Assembly: GCF_025643255.1 (NCBI RefSeq)
Contig: NZ_CP087112.1
Span: 3,286,001-3,350,000, forward strand
Source of the DNA: Halomonas sp. 7T
GTDB lineage: Bacteria; Pseudomonadota; Gammaproteobacteria; Pseudomonadales; Halomonadaceae
Direction: 5' to 3'
DNA: 64,000 bases
Position numbers and translations under genes: made by a program. Shown piece by piece: positions 33,201 through 42,273 of this stretch (positions are counted from its first letter, which is position 1; each line of letters starts with the position of its first letter). The notes below the pieces were generated by a model. That model ran no database searches. It was not told the origin of the DNA and saw only the letters and a program-made list of their open reading frames with translations.

Positions 33201-33647
33201 TTAGCGTGCTGCTAAGGCGTCAAAGGCGTTTGCATTGGGGCATAGGTGACGGCACTCCTCTAGCTCGGCATGGGCTCGCATTGCTTTCCAGCAATCGCCA
33301 ACGACGGCACAGGCGTTGCAGGTATCACGCAGTGCAACATAGTCAGCATGATTAGCTAGGCCGCTCTCTTCCAGGCTTTTCACCTGAAGACCAAAGCGCT
33401 GCATCATTACGGGCATCAAGGTGCTGGCTGGGCTGAAATGCGCAGGCTGGTCGGTTGCCAGCTGCCTTGCTAGTTCTCGCTCGAAGTGAGGTTCTAGCGG
33501 TCTTTCTAAATCATTGATAAGCGCATCATAGCTAGCGCCTGCTTGCTGTTTTACGTTGCGGGCGAGCGTTGCGGTTGACGTTGCATAGCAGCGCTCAGTT
33601 AGGCGTTCCCACCAAGAGGTGGTCTCTGTTTTTTTAGCAGTAGCCAT
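33201..33647 (-). CDS. DUF6455-like cysteine-rich protein of unknown function
   Basis: A 148-residue protein. The frame extends to 33725, but ATG 33647 has a GGAGGGAGA ribosome site and is preferred. The C-terminal half has a conserved cysteine pattern, CNACAVVGDCW and later ECRHLCPNANAFD, which fits the DUF6455 family (C..C.....C.W ... CPNA). That could bind a metal or form disulfides, but no function is established. No signal peptide or membrane segment is seen. A GTTTC-N4-GAAAC dyad lies about 80 bp upstream. Confidence 0.7.
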   Translation of the reverse strand: MATAKKTETTSWWERLTERCYATSTATLARNVKQQAGASYDALINDLERPLEPHFERELARQLATDQPAHFSPASTLMPVMMQRFGLQVKSLEESGLANHADYVALRDTCNACAVVGDCWKAMRAHAELEECRHLCPNANAFDALAAR

Positions 33648-33729
33648 GATGATTCTCCCTCCGGTGTTGTTGACGATAACGCCAGTATCAACCGCTAAGC
33701 GCAGAATTATCTTGACGCGGATCAATTTG

Positions 33730-33743
33730 GTTTCAAGTGAAAC
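33730..33743. promoter_or_regulatory. GTTTC-N4-GAAAC dyad upstream of the DUF6455 gene
   Basis: A perfect GTTTC-AAGT-GAAAC dyad flanked by further partial symmetry (TTTG/CAAA). The same GTTTC-N4-GAAAC core occurs at 49711-49726, upstream of the MBL-fold gene. The binding protein is unknown. Confidence 0.35.
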
Positions 33744-33799
33744 AAATATAGAGGCGGTATTGCTTGTCGTTAAGCGGCGATGACAGGGTTAATAACGCG

Positions 33800-34585
33800 C
33801 TACCCTGAAGCTTTACAAAGCGCGACCAAGCCAGCCTTTGACGCGATACCTAGTTTGGCATAGGCACGCTTGCGGTAGGTTTCTGTGGTTGAAAAAGCGA
33901 TGTCGAGTTTGGCCGCCGCTGTTTTGAGTGTGTGGCCACGCAGCAAATAGAGACACAGCTGACGCTCGCGATCAGTTAACGGGGCCAGCGCAGCGGCTTC
34001 GCGAGCACTAAGCTGTTCGGGTCTGGCGGGGGCGTTGCTGTAATGGCGGCGAAGTAAACTGGTCAACAGCGGCGCTATGCTATTCAAGCAATCCAGGTTA
34101 GCTGGGGTGAAGGGGCCTCTCTGTGGGCCGCGATAGAGATTGAGATAATAAGCCCCTTCTTTTGCAGCAATGTTGAGCGATACTTTGTCGATCAGGTCTG
34201 GAAACGCAAATAAGTGACTACGATATGCTGGTGACATCGCTTCCACCTGCATGGTGGTCAACGCGTCGCTAGAGCTCGGTTCTTGCTGGACTGCCAATTG
34301 GCTTAGTTGCAGGTAATTAGGGTCTTGTCGGAACAGGCCGCTCACGTAGAGGCGGGCTAAACGATCAGCCACTCGCGGAAGCTGATGATTAGAAGCCAGC
34401 AAACAGTCGATGTCGCCGTTCGTTGAACAGCCAAAAATCATACATTGCTCAATACCCACGGCTTGATGCAGTAACGCAAGCAGTTGGCTTTCGAAGTGGT
34501 CTCTTTCCACTGCCTCGATGCAGGCCGCAACGCTTGGCAGCAGATTTCCCCATTCGGTTAGCTGGGTGTTAGCCGTTTCGTTCAC
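33800..34585 (-). CDS. LuxR-family transcriptional regulator
   Basis: A 261-residue regulator. The C-terminal LuxR helix-turn-helix (about 200-258) has LTDRERQLCLYLLRGHTLKTAA and TYRKRAYAKLGIASKAGL. The N-terminal 180 residues look like a GAF-type or similar small-molecule domain, with no response-regulator phosphorylation site and no clear acyl-homoserine-lactone motif. It is divergent from the flavin monooxygenase gene, with a strong dyad between the two. Control of that module by an aromatic effector is inferred from position. Confidence 0.85.
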   Translation of the reverse strand: MNETANTQLTEWGNLLPSVAACIEAVERDHFESQLLALLHQAVGIEQCMIFGCSTNGDIDCLLASNHQLPRVADRLARLYVSGLFRQDPNYLQLSQLAVQQEPSSSDALTTMQVEAMSPAYRSHLFAFPDLIDKVSLNIAAKEGAYYLNLYRGPQRGPFTPANLDCLNSIAPLLTSLLRRHYSNAPARPEQLSAREAAALAPLTDRERQLCLYLLRGHTLKTAAAKLDIAFSTTETYRKRAYAKLGIASKAGLVALCKASG

Positions 34586-34630
34586 GTGTTTCCCGCCATC
34601 TCCTGATGAGTTAAAGCCGATAGGCCGTTA

Positions 34631-34651
34631 TGTCCCGTTTTTTACGGGACA
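34631..34651. promoter_or_regulatory. Perfect inverted repeat between the luxR and monooxygenase genes
   Basis: Arms TGTCCCGT and ACGGGACA are separated by five Ts. The repeat lies 46 bp from the luxR start and 97 bp from the monooxygenase start. Its size and location suit a LuxR-type dimer site; the T-rich centre also resembles a terminator-like hairpin, but neither gene ends here. Confidence 0.55.
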
Positions 34652-34747
34652 ACCCCCTTAAAACCTTCAGTGTAGGCTATCGCTATACGGCCTATATACC
34701 TTTTCGTACAACACCCATTTTAAAAATAATAGCCACAGGAGAGTGTC

Positions 34748-36427
34748 ATGCGACCAGCAGGCAGGGGTGAACTTGACTCGCTGTATTTCGATTATCCGCA
34801 TTTCCCCTTTGTATGTCCCGGTGAATTAAAAGGTGAGAAAAAACAGCACCGGGTTGCCATTGTGGGGGCAGGCCCGGTGGGCGTTGCCGCCGCGTTGGAG
34901 CTCGCGCGTCAAGGTGTTGCGTCAGTACTGCTTGATAATAAAGTGACCTTGAATGATGGCTCCAGAGCCATCTGTCTCTCCCGCCATAGCTTGGAAATAC
35001 TTCAGCAATTAGGTGTTGAGCAGCGCTTTATTAACAAAGCGCTTGGCTGGACATGTGGGCGCTCCTATTTCCATGATCAGGAAGTCTATCGCTTTGAGAT
35101 GCCGCATTCAGAGCACGAGCGCTTTCTGCCAATGTACAACCTACAGCAGCAGTATATTGAGCAGTTTCTGGCCGACAAAGCGATGGAAAGCCCGTTAATC
35201 GAAATGCGCTGGCAGCAGGCCGTTAGCGATGCTACACAAAGTGATACCGGCATAACGCTGCGCGTTTCCACTCCGAAGGGGGAGTATCAGCTGGAGGCTG
35301 ATTATCTGCTGGCGGCGGATGGTGGGCGCAGTAGCGTGCGCAAGTCGTTTAATCTGCCGCTGCACGGTGAGTCCTATGAAGGGCGCTATGTGATTGCTGA
35401 TGTACGCATGGCGTCTGACTTTCCGACCGAGCGCAGGGCGTTTTTCAGCCCTTCCGTAATGCCTGAATCTACTCTGCTGGTGCATAAACAGCCTGATGGT
35501 ATTTGGCGTATCGACTATCAACTGTTGCCAAATGAAGATCCCGAGCAGGCCGTTACCGAGAGCGCTATTCGTGAACGCGTTGGCATGATCATCGAGATGC
35601 TAGGCGAAGAGGATGAGTGGCAGCTTGAGTGGTGGAGCCTTTACAAAGCCTACACGCTGGCCCTGGACGATTATCGCCATGGCCGTGTGCTGTTTATTGG
35701 CGACAGTGCCCATTTAGTGCCCATTTTTGGGGTGCGTGGGCTGAATAATGGTCTGGCCGATGCGGTTAACGCTGCCTGGAAACTAGCCTGGGTACTGAAC
35801 GACAAGGCTTCCGAGAAGCTATTAGATAGCTATAGTCCAGAACGACGCGGTGCCACACTAGAAGTCTTCGCGAATGCCGGTAAGAGCACCCGCTTTATGA
35901 CCCCGCCCAGTCAAGGGTATCGATTGATGCGGGATGCCGCATTATCGTTGGCGCTACGTAACGACTACGCAAGCCTTTTTGCCGACCCTCGGCAAGTCAC
36001 GCCTTACACCTATGCTGAAAGTCCGGTGACGGCAGAGGATGACACCCGTTTTAGCGCAGGTCCAATACCTGGCGCACCGCTAATCAATCGCCGATTAGGC
36101 GACAACAGCTTCTTGCTCGATCACTTGGGAACGGGGTTTAACCTGCTGGTGTTTAGTGAAGATGGTAGCTTCACGCCTGAGCTACAGGCCGCTTTAGCTG
36201 ACCTTCAGAAACACTACAGTGGTTTGGTTGTGTTGGTAATTGCTCGCCATGCCAGCTCAGCGCCTTTCACCACCTTGATTGATCACCAGGGCGCCTGCTT
36301 TGATGGTTATGACGCCAGTTCTGGAAGCGCTTACTTAGTGCGGCCTGACCGTCATATCACCGCCCGCTGGAAAGTCCTGGAAGCGATTTCCCTTAACCGC
36401 GCCTTCAAGACAGCACTGGGAGAATAA
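34748..36427 (+). CDS. FAD-dependent aromatic monooxygenase, MhaA-like (module A)
   Basis: A 559-residue flavoprotein of the PHBH/MhpA class that hydroxylates an aromatic acid using NAD(P)H and oxygen. It has the FAD dinucleotide fold VGAGPVGVAAALELARQG (about 40-57), the second FAD motif FIGDSAHLVPIFGVRGLNNG (about 317-336) and a C-terminal thioredoxin-like domain (about 400-555) ending with YLVRPDRHITARWK. It is a paralogue of the protein at 46884-48614. The next gene overlaps by 1 bp and encodes a small DUF2783 protein, as in the two-component 3-hydroxyphenylacetate hydroxylase MhaAB of P. putida U. Substrate not proven. Confidence 0.85.
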   Translation: MRPAGRGELDSLYFDYPHFPFVCPGELKGEKKQHRVAIVGAGPVGVAAALELARQGVASVLLDNKVTLNDGSRAICLSRHSLEILQQLGVEQRFINKALGWTCGRSYFHDQEVYRFEMPHSEHERFLPMYNLQQQYIEQFLADKAMESPLIEMRWQQAVSDATQSDTGITLRVSTPKGEYQLEADYLLAADGGRSSVRKSFNLPLHGESYEGRYVIADVRMASDFPTERRAFFSPSVMPESTLLVHKQPDGIWRIDYQLLPNEDPEQAVTESAIRERVGMIIEMLGEEDEWQLEWWSLYKAYTLALDDYRHGRVLFIGDSAHLVPIFGVRGLNNGLADAVNAAWKLAWVLNDKASEKLLDSYSPERRGATLEVFANAGKSTRFMTPPSQGYRLMRDAALSLALRNDYASLFADPRQVTPYTYAESPVTAEDDTRFSAGPIPGAPLINRRLGDNSFLLDHLGTGFNLLVFSEDGSFTPELQAALADLQKHYSGLVVLVIARHASSAPFTTLIDHQGACFDGYDASSGSAYLVRPDRHITARWKVLEAISLNRAFKTALGE

Positions 36428-36669
36428 TGCGCATGACCGCGATATCGACACCCACCGTCTCTTCACAAGCCGCTTTACCGTTTGCCGACCTTGAACAGGT
36501 CTATGAACAGTTGGCTGTCACGCTGGATTCGGTACCTGAGGCACAGCACACGCTCTTGCTTGCCCAGCTGGCCCTGGCTCTTGCCCACCGAATTCCCGAT
36601 ATCGGTCAGGTAATGGAAGCGATTAATGAGGCGCGCGAGGGCATCCAAATGGATGAGGAGGGCAGTTAA
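36427..36669 (+). CDS. DUF2783-like small coupling protein (module A)
   Basis: An 80-residue protein beginning in a TAATG overlap with the monooxygenase stop. The core FADLEQVYEQLAVTLDSV, then HTLLLAQLALALAHRI and VMEAINEAR resembles the DUF2783 pattern (YEAL...ARLVLLLANHIGD...L.EA), though divergently. By analogy with MhaB of P. putida U it may be the small partner needed for productive hydroxylation rather than futile NADH oxidation. The family assignment rests on its position and the parallel with 46697-46897. Confidence 0.6.
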   Translation: MRMTAISTPTVSSQAALPFADLEQVYEQLAVTLDSVPEAQHTLLLAQLALALAHRIPDIGQVMEAINEAREGIQMDEEGS

Positions 36670-36692
36670 AAGCAGGTGAATAGGGAGAGCGA

Positions 36693-36715
36693 AGAGGGGA
36701 AAGCACTTCCCCTCT
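36693..36715. terminator. Hairpin between convergent genes
   Basis: A 9-bp stem (AGAGGGGAA with TTCCCCTCT) and a 5-nt loop in the 65-bp gap between the module A small protein and the orphan dctP. There is no real T-run on either strand, so termination is likely but not certain. Confidence 0.5.
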
Positions 36716-36734
36716 GTCGTCTAGAGCGGCTCAG

Positions 36735-37790
36735 TTAGTGACTAACAACACTCGCTTCAATACTTTCTTCAGCTGCCGCATGGGATAACTGTTCATGAAA
36801 GAAGGCAAGTGCTGCTGGCGCGTCAACATTGCGGTTCTTTACTGACTCACTCCAGTCATTCTGCAAGTTGCTAGCAACGCCACGTAGGTAATTAATGTCT
36901 TGTTCCGATGCTTGGGTAAAGGTTGCGCCATTTTCTTCACCAAACTCAACGCCGCGCTGGTCGGAAACATCCATCATATAGCCAAACAAGCGTGAAAGCC
37001 GCTCGCCCGATACGCTTTCAATCGCCGCGCGGTCTTCGTCCGAGACTTGCTCCCAGAACATCGGGTTCATCACAATCGCAAAGCTGCCGCGGTAGAAACC
37101 GCCGTCTACGGTCAGGGTATGCGGGGCTACTTCAACCACGCGGAAGCTGCGTAAGCTTTCAAGCGTTAGCATCGCACCGTCAACAACACCTTGAGAGGCC
37201 GCTTCGTAGGTACCTGTGGGCGGAATGGAGACACCGGTTACCGACATTGCCTCGGCTAAGCCACTCATTACACCGCCGCCAACACGCAGTCGTTTGCCAG
37301 CAAGCTCATCAATTGAGCTTACTTGATCACGGGTAAATATTTGGCCTGGGCCATGCACGCCCATCGCCACCACATCAACGCCACGATGCTCATTGGCTTG
37401 CTGCAAATACTCTTGATGGGTATGCCAATATGCAGCAGAAGCATCTTCTGAAGAGAACTCCTCGAACGTGGGAAATTCAGGCAGTTGCGTTGCTAGAAAA
37501 CGTCCCGCCATGTGGGCGTGAAAAATCCAGCTGGCATCCGCAATACCATCAGCAACGATCTCCATTTGTGCAGGAGGTGGCCCCATATCGTGCACCACTT
37601 CTACTGTCACACGGTCATCAGTGGCTTCTTCAATCCACGCCTTCCAGGTTGGCCAAACAATCGTATTCACACCGTGATTAGGCCCGCCCCAGGTGCTAAC
37701 GGTGATGGTTGCCTGGGCAAAAGAAGACATGCTGAACGCCATACTTGAAAAAGCAATGGCGCCCATGAGTAAGCGAGTGGGTTGTTTCAT
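36735..37790 (-). CDS. Orphan TRAP substrate-binding protein (DctP), module A
   Basis: Periplasmic binding protein of 351 residues with a signal peptide cleaved near MSSFAQA. It is a close paralogue of the binding protein at 50965-52035: both begin TITVSTWGGPNHG or TITVSTWAGPNHG, share NTIVWPTWKAWIEEAT and RLSRLFGYMMDVSD, and align without large gaps. No permease genes are adjacent, so it would have to use another DctQM, most likely that of system 3 (52066-53896). It is convergent with the MhaA-like module A. Confidence 0.9.
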   Translation of the reverse strand: MKQPTRLLMGAIAFSSMAFSMSSFAQATITVSTWGGPNHGVNTIVWPTWKAWIEEATDDRVTVEVVHDMGPPPAQMEIVADGIADASWIFHAHMAGRFLATQLPEFPTFEEFSSEDASAAYWHTHQEYLQQANEHRGVDVVAMGVHGPGQIFTRDQVSSIDELAGKRLRVGGGVMSGLAEAMSVTGVSIPPTGTYEAASQGVVDGAMLTLESLRSFRVVEVAPHTLTVDGGFYRGSFAIVMNPMFWEQVSDEDRAAIESVSGERLSRLFGYMMDVSDQRGVEFGEENGATFTQASEQDINYLRGVASNLQNDWSESVKNRNVDAPAALAFFHEQLSHAAAEESIEASVVSH

Positions 37791-37806
37791 GCTGAAACTC
37801 CAAAAC

Positions 37807-37953
37807 GACGTTATTAACGTCTATGTTGTTATTGGTAACGCCTGACGCCGAGCATGTGGCGTCTTCTCGGGAGGCGTAAATCACATCGCTTACCTTGCCT
37901 TTAGATAGTTTCAGTGGCAACTAATTTTAAACAGTATAGTTTTATACTTAAGT
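37807..37953 (-). promoter_or_regulatory. Regulatory region of the orphan dctP, with palindromes
   Basis: GACGTTATTAACGTC (37807-37821) is a perfect odd palindrome 17 bp before the start codon. Further up, the gene's own strand has ACTTAAGTAT (37944-37953), a 10-mer also found about 155 bp before the paralogous binding-protein gene of system 3. The rest of the 235-bp gap is A/T-rich and holds no gene. Confidence 0.45.
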
Positions 37954-38025
37954 CTTGTTTTTAGACTCTGGGTATTACCTATAAAGCTATCTGTGCTTGG
38001 CCGTCATGAATTCGCTCGTTTAGCT

Positions 38026-38508
38026 TTAGCGAATCGGGATAGCAGTCTCTTCTTTGATATTACGCAGCACGAAATTAGAGCTGACCTGGGAAATACCGTT
38101 CAAGGTGAAGAGTTTTTCATTTAGAAAGCGGTCGTAAGCCGCCATGTCTTCGATCACTACGCGCAGCACGAAATCGGCGTTGCCGGTGGTGGCATAGCAC
38201 TGCAGCACTTCGGGATACTGCAAGATGCGCTGCTCAAACTCAACGGTATTGTCGATGTGGTGGCGAACCAGCGTCACCATGACCAATGCTGATAGTGGCT
38301 GGCCCACTAGGCTGGGCTCCACCAACGCAGCAAAACGGCGGATAACGCCACTCTCTTCCAATGCTTTTACCCGTCGCCAGCAGGCGGCGGGGGAAAGACC
38401 TATCTGTTCCGCGAGCTCATTATTGGTAATGCGTCCTTGCTGCTGTAGCAGGGTAAGAATGCGCTGATCATGCCTGTCTAAGGTGATTTCTTTGGTCGTT
38501 TCTTTCAT
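38026..38508 (-). CDS. Lrp/AsnC-family regulator beside the indolepyruvate oxidoreductase
   Basis: A 160-residue Lrp-type regulator with helix-turn-helix NNELAEQIGLSPAACWRRVKAL (about 27-48) and RAM domain (about 70-150; CYATTGNADFVLRVVIEDM). It is divergent from the large oxidoreductase gene at 38680, with a 171-bp A/T-rich gap, the usual layout for an Lrp protein that activates its neighbour in response to an amino acid. It is distinct from the Lrp protein next to hpd. Confidence 0.9.
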   Translation of the reverse strand: MKETTKEITLDRHDQRILTLLQQQGRITNNELAEQIGLSPAACWRRVKALEESGVIRRFAALVEPSLVGQPLSALVMVTLVRHHIDNTVEFEQRILQYPEVLQCYATTGNADFVLRVVIEDMAAYDRFLNEKLFTLNGISQVSSNFVLRNIKEETAIPIR

Positions 38509-38679
38509 AGAGCTATTTCATTTATTTGTGGTTTGTTGAATATCATTGCGTCAAAAATAAAAAAATGAAAGTAATGATTAATAATCAGGTTTTTGAAGAG
38601 TGAATTAGCAAGCACCTTTAGTGCGCTCTTGGCTAGACTCAAGCGTATTACAACCATAACTCTTCAACCGTACTGGTGA

Positions 38680-41600
38680 ATGACCATGACCACCCCCTCA
38701 ATGGCTGAGCAGACGGGCTCTATTACCCAACCGCTCGATATTGCACTTGATGACTATCAACTGGCCGACCGCTACAGCCGTGGTGAAGGCCGTATTTTTC
38801 TCACCGGCACCCAGGCGTTGGTACGTATCGCCTTACGCCAAGCGGAGCTTGATCGCCGCGATGACCGCCACACGGCAGGGCTTATCAGCGGCTACCGTGG
38901 CTCGCCTTTGGGCGGTGTGGACCAAGAGATCTGGCGGGCAACAGCCGCCATGGAAGCGCATCACATCGATTTCGTGCCTGCCATCAACGAAGATTTGGCT
39001 GCCACCATGATGCTCGGTTGCCAGCAGGTAGAGACGGATCCTGAGCGACAGGTCGATGGTGTCTTCGGCATGTGGTACGGCAAAGGGCCTGGGGTTGATC
39101 GCGCGGGCGACGCATTAAAGCACGGCAATGCTTACGGCAGTTCGCCGACTGGCGGCGTGCTGGTGGTCGCGGGTGATGACCATGGGTGTGTGTCGTCCTC
39201 CATGCCACACCAGTCGGATGTCGCCTTTATGGCGTGGTTTATGCCGGTGGTGAGCCCTGCGTCTTTGGCGGAGTATGAACGCTTTGGGCTATGGGGTTAT
39301 GCACTGTCACGCTTCTCGGGTTGTTGGGTGGGGTTCAAAGCCGTGTCTGAAACCGTAGAGAGTGGTGCTTCAGTCGAGGTGCCTCCCTTGCCTGACTATA
39401 TAACGCCGGAATTCGATACGCCGGAAGGCGGGCTGCACTATCGCTGGCCTGACCTGCCGGGGCCGCAGCTAGAGACCCGCATTGAGCACAAGCTGGCCGC
39501 CGTGCAGGCATTTGCTACGGCCAACCCGATTGATCAGTATTTATTTCGCCAAGAACAGGCGACCTTTGGGCTGGTGACAACGGGCAAGGGACACCTGGAC
39601 TTGCTTGAGGCGCTGCGTTTGTTGGGGCTGGATGAAGCGAAGCTGCGTGAGTTAGGGGTAGAAATATACAAAGTCGGGATGGTGTGGCCGCTCCATCGTC
39701 CCGGCATTCTTGAGTTTATTCATGGCAAGCGTGAGGTGCTGGTCATTGAAGAGAAGCGCGGCATTATTGAAAGCCAGCTGAAAGAGTACATGTCGGAGCC
39801 CGATCACCCCGGTGAGGTCATCGTGACCGGCAAGCAGGATGAAACTGGCAAGCCGCTGATTCCTTATGTGGGAGAGCTAAGCCCGCGTCTCTTGGCAGGC
39901 TTCGTGGCAGAACGCCTAGCGCGTTTTTTCGAGATTGATTTTAGCGACAAGCTGGCAACGGTGGATGCGTGCCAAGCGGGCGTTAAGGAGCTCGGCGGTG
40001 TACGTCGCATGCCCTATTTCTGCTCCGGTTGCCCACACAACAGCTCGACCAAGGTGCCGGAAGGCAGTAAAGCCCTGGCGGGGATTGGTTGCCACTTTAT
40101 GGCCTCGTGGATGGACCGCAGTACTGAATCGTTAATTCAGATGGGTGGCGAAGGCGTTAACTGGGTGGGCAAGAGCCGCTTTACGGGTAACGGTCATATT
40201 TTCCAGAACTTGGGCGAAGGCACCTGGTTTCACTCGGGCTCCATGGCAGTGCGCCAGGCCGTAGCTGCCAACGTTAATATTACCTATAAAATTCTGTTCA
40301 ACGACGCGGTTGCCATGACGGGCGGCCAACCTGTGGACGGGCAAATCAACGTGCCCATGATTGCCCGACAATCTCTGGATGAAGGTGTTCGCCGGGTGAT
40401 GGTGGTCAGTGACGAGCCGGAGAAGTACCGGGGGCATGAAAAGGAGTTTCCTAAGCAGGTAACCTTCCACGGGCGCGAAGAGATGGACACGCTACAGCGT
40501 GAACTGCGCGAAATTCCTGGCTGCACCGTGTTGATTTATGACCAGGCATGCGCGGCTGAAAAACGCCGTCGGCGCAAGCGTGGATTGATGGAAGACCCTG
40601 CCCGCCGCGTGTTTATCAACCACCATGTCTGTGAGGGCTGTGGTGATTGCTCCGTACAGTCCAACTGTTTATCGGTGGTGCCTCGCGAGACCGAACTAGG
40701 TCGCAAGCGCAAAATCGATCAGTCGTCCTGCAACAAGGATATGTCCTGCGTCAGCGGTTTTTGCCCCAGTTTTGTCACTGTTGAAGGTGGCGGGCTGCGT
40801 AAAGGGCAAGGTGTCACGGCAGATAATGCCTTTTGGAAACGTATATCGCATTTGCCTAACCCCTCCATTGCCCCTTTGGCAGCCCCTTATGACTTGCTGG
40901 TGGGTGGCGTTGGCGGCACGGGTGTGGTGACGGTCGGGCAGCTGATCACCATGGCAGCACACCTGGAAGGCAAGGGCAGCAGCGTGCTCGACTTTATGGG
41001 CTTTGCGCAAAAAGGCGGGGCGGTACTTAGCTATGTTCGCTTAGCTGCACAGCCCAACGAGCTGAATCAGGTGCGCATCGAAGCCGGTCAGGCCGATGCG
41101 ATGATCGCTTGTGACATGGTGGTGGCTAGCTCCCAGAAAGCGCTGAACGTGCTGCAGCCGACCACGCGCATTGTGGCGAATTTAGCTGAGCTAGCCACGG
41201 CGGATTACGTTCTTTATCGCGATGCGGATATGCAGCCCAGCAAACGCCTTAACATGCTACGTGACGCGGTAGGCGAGGAGCGCTTTGCCTCGCTGGATGC
41301 CAATCGCCTGGCGGAACAGCTGCTAGGCGATACGGTGTTTTCCAATATGATGATGCTAGGGTTTGCTTGGCAGCAGGGACTGGTGCCGCTTTCTGAACCT
41401 GCGCTGCAGCGCGCCTTGGAGCTAAACGGCGTCGCCGTAGAAAAGAATCGTCAGGCATTTGCCTGGGGCCGCTTGGCAGCGGTAGAACCCGACTACCTCC
41501 AGCAGCACCTGGACACGATGCCGCTATCCGCGAATGCCACGCTGGACGAGGTGGTGGCGCGTAATAGTCGCCACCTGGAGCGCTATCAGAACCGTGCCTG

Positions 41601-42201
41601 GGCTGAGCGTTACGTTACTCAGGTGACCAAAGTGCGTGAAGCAGAAATAGCGCTAAAAGGCGGCCAGGCATTGAGTGAAGCTGTCGCCCATCAGCTCTAT
41701 CGTTTGATGGCGTATAAAGATGAGTATGAAGTGGCGCGGCTTTATACCCAGAGCGATTTTCTGGATGAGGTCAAAGCGACGTTCTCGGGTGATTACCGGC
41801 TAACCTTCCATTTGGCACCGCCGCTACTGGGGGGGCGTAAAGATGCGCAAGGGCGTCCGGTGAAGCGTCGTTTCGGCCCCTGGGTACTGAAGGCAATGGG
41901 CGCTCTGGCAAAGATGCGCGGTTTGCGCAACACGGCGCTTGACCCTTTCCGCTTCAGCGCTGATCGTAAGCTCGACCGCGCCTTATTGGCGGACTACGAA
42001 CAGCTTCTTGATGAGTTAGTGGCGCGTCTTGATGGCACGAATCACGCCACGGTCTTAGCGCTTGCTAAGCTGCCGGAAGAGATTCGTGGTTTCGGACCAG
42101 TCCGTGAAACTGCCGCTGAGAAAGCCAACGAGCGCCGCGAGACGTTGTTGAAGGAACTACGTGAAGGTCGCTCGAAGACCATCGCTGTCGAAGCCGCTTG
42201 A
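38680..42201 (+). CDS. Indolepyruvate ferredoxin oxidoreductase (fused alpha-gamma type)
   Basis: Thiamine-dependent enzyme that oxidatively decarboxylates arylpyruvates (indolepyruvate, phenylpyruvate, 4-hydroxyphenylpyruvate) to arylacetyl-CoA, passing electrons to ferredoxin. The 1173-residue fused form has an N-terminal pyrimidine-binding domain, a TPP-binding part (about 440-600; GIGCHFMASWMDR and FNDAVAMTGGQP), a cysteine-rich ferredoxin-like segment (about 645-700; CEGCGDCSVQSNC and CNKDMSCVSGFCP) and a C-terminal gamma domain (from about 740; GGVGGTGVVTVGQL). Phenylpyruvate would give phenylacetyl-CoA, the Paa pathway substrate encoded 12 kb downstream. Confidence 0.92.
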   Translation: MTMTTPSMAEQTGSITQPLDIALDDYQLADRYSRGEGRIFLTGTQALVRIALRQAELDRRDDRHTAGLISGYRGSPLGGVDQEIWRATAAMEAHHIDFVPAINEDLAATMMLGCQQVETDPERQVDGVFGMWYGKGPGVDRAGDALKHGNAYGSSPTGGVLVVAGDDHGCVSSSMPHQSDVAFMAWFMPVVSPASLAEYERFGLWGYALSRFSGCWVGFKAVSETVESGASVEVPPLPDYITPEFDTPEGGLHYRWPDLPGPQLETRIEHKLAAVQAFATANPIDQYLFRQEQATFGLVTTGKGHLDLLEALRLLGLDEAKLRELGVEIYKVGMVWPLHRPGILEFIHGKREVLVIEEKRGIIESQLKEYMSEPDHPGEVIVTGKQDETGKPLIPYVGELSPRLLAGFVAERLARFFEIDFSDKLATVDACQAGVKELGGVRRMPYFCSGCPHNSSTKVPEGSKALAGIGCHFMASWMDRSTESLIQMGGEGVNWVGKSRFTGNGHIFQNLGEGTWFHSGSMAVRQAVAANVNITYKILFNDAVAMTGGQPVDGQINVPMIARQSLDEGVRRVMVVSDEPEKYRGHEKEFPKQVTFHGREEMDTLQRELREIPGCTVLIYDQACAAEKRRRRKRGLMEDPARRVFINHHVCEGCGDCSVQSNCLSVVPRETELGRKRKIDQSSCNKDMSCVSGFCPSFVTVEGGGLRKGQGVTADNAFWKRISHLPNPSIAPLAAPYDLLVGGVGGTGVVTVGQLITMAAHLEGKGSSVLDFMGFAQKGGAVLSYVRLAAQPNELNQVRIEAGQADAMIACDMVVASSQKALNVLQPTTRIVANLAELATADYVLYRDADMQPSKRLNMLRDAVGEERFASLDANRLAEQLLGDTVFSNMMMLGFAWQQGLVPLSEPALQRALELNGVAVEKNRQAFAWGRLAAVEPDYLQQHLDTMPLSANATLDEVVARNSRHLERYQNRAWAERYVTQVTKVREAEIALKGGQALSEAVAHQLYRLMAYKDEYEVARLYTQSDFLDEVKATFSGDYRLTFHLAPPLLGGRKDAQGRPVKRRFGPWVLKAMGALAKMRGLRNTALDPFRFSADRKLDRALLADYEQLLDELVARLDGTNHATVLALAKLPEEIRGFGPVRETAAEKANERRETLLKELREGRSKTIAVEAA

Positions 42202-42218
42202 GGCAACTCAATAGAGGT

Positions 42219-42246
42219 AAAAAAGGCCACGCAATGCGTGGCCTTT
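42219..42246 (-). terminator. Terminator between convergent genes
   Basis: A stem AAAGGCCACG/CGTGGCCTTT around a CAATG loop. On the minus strand it continues into a run of six Ts, so it fits best as the terminator of the MFS gene ending at 42274. It also faces the oxidoreductase transcript. Confidence 0.75.
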
Positions 42247-42273
42247 GGCTTGGTAGCGATAAAGTTGATTCAA

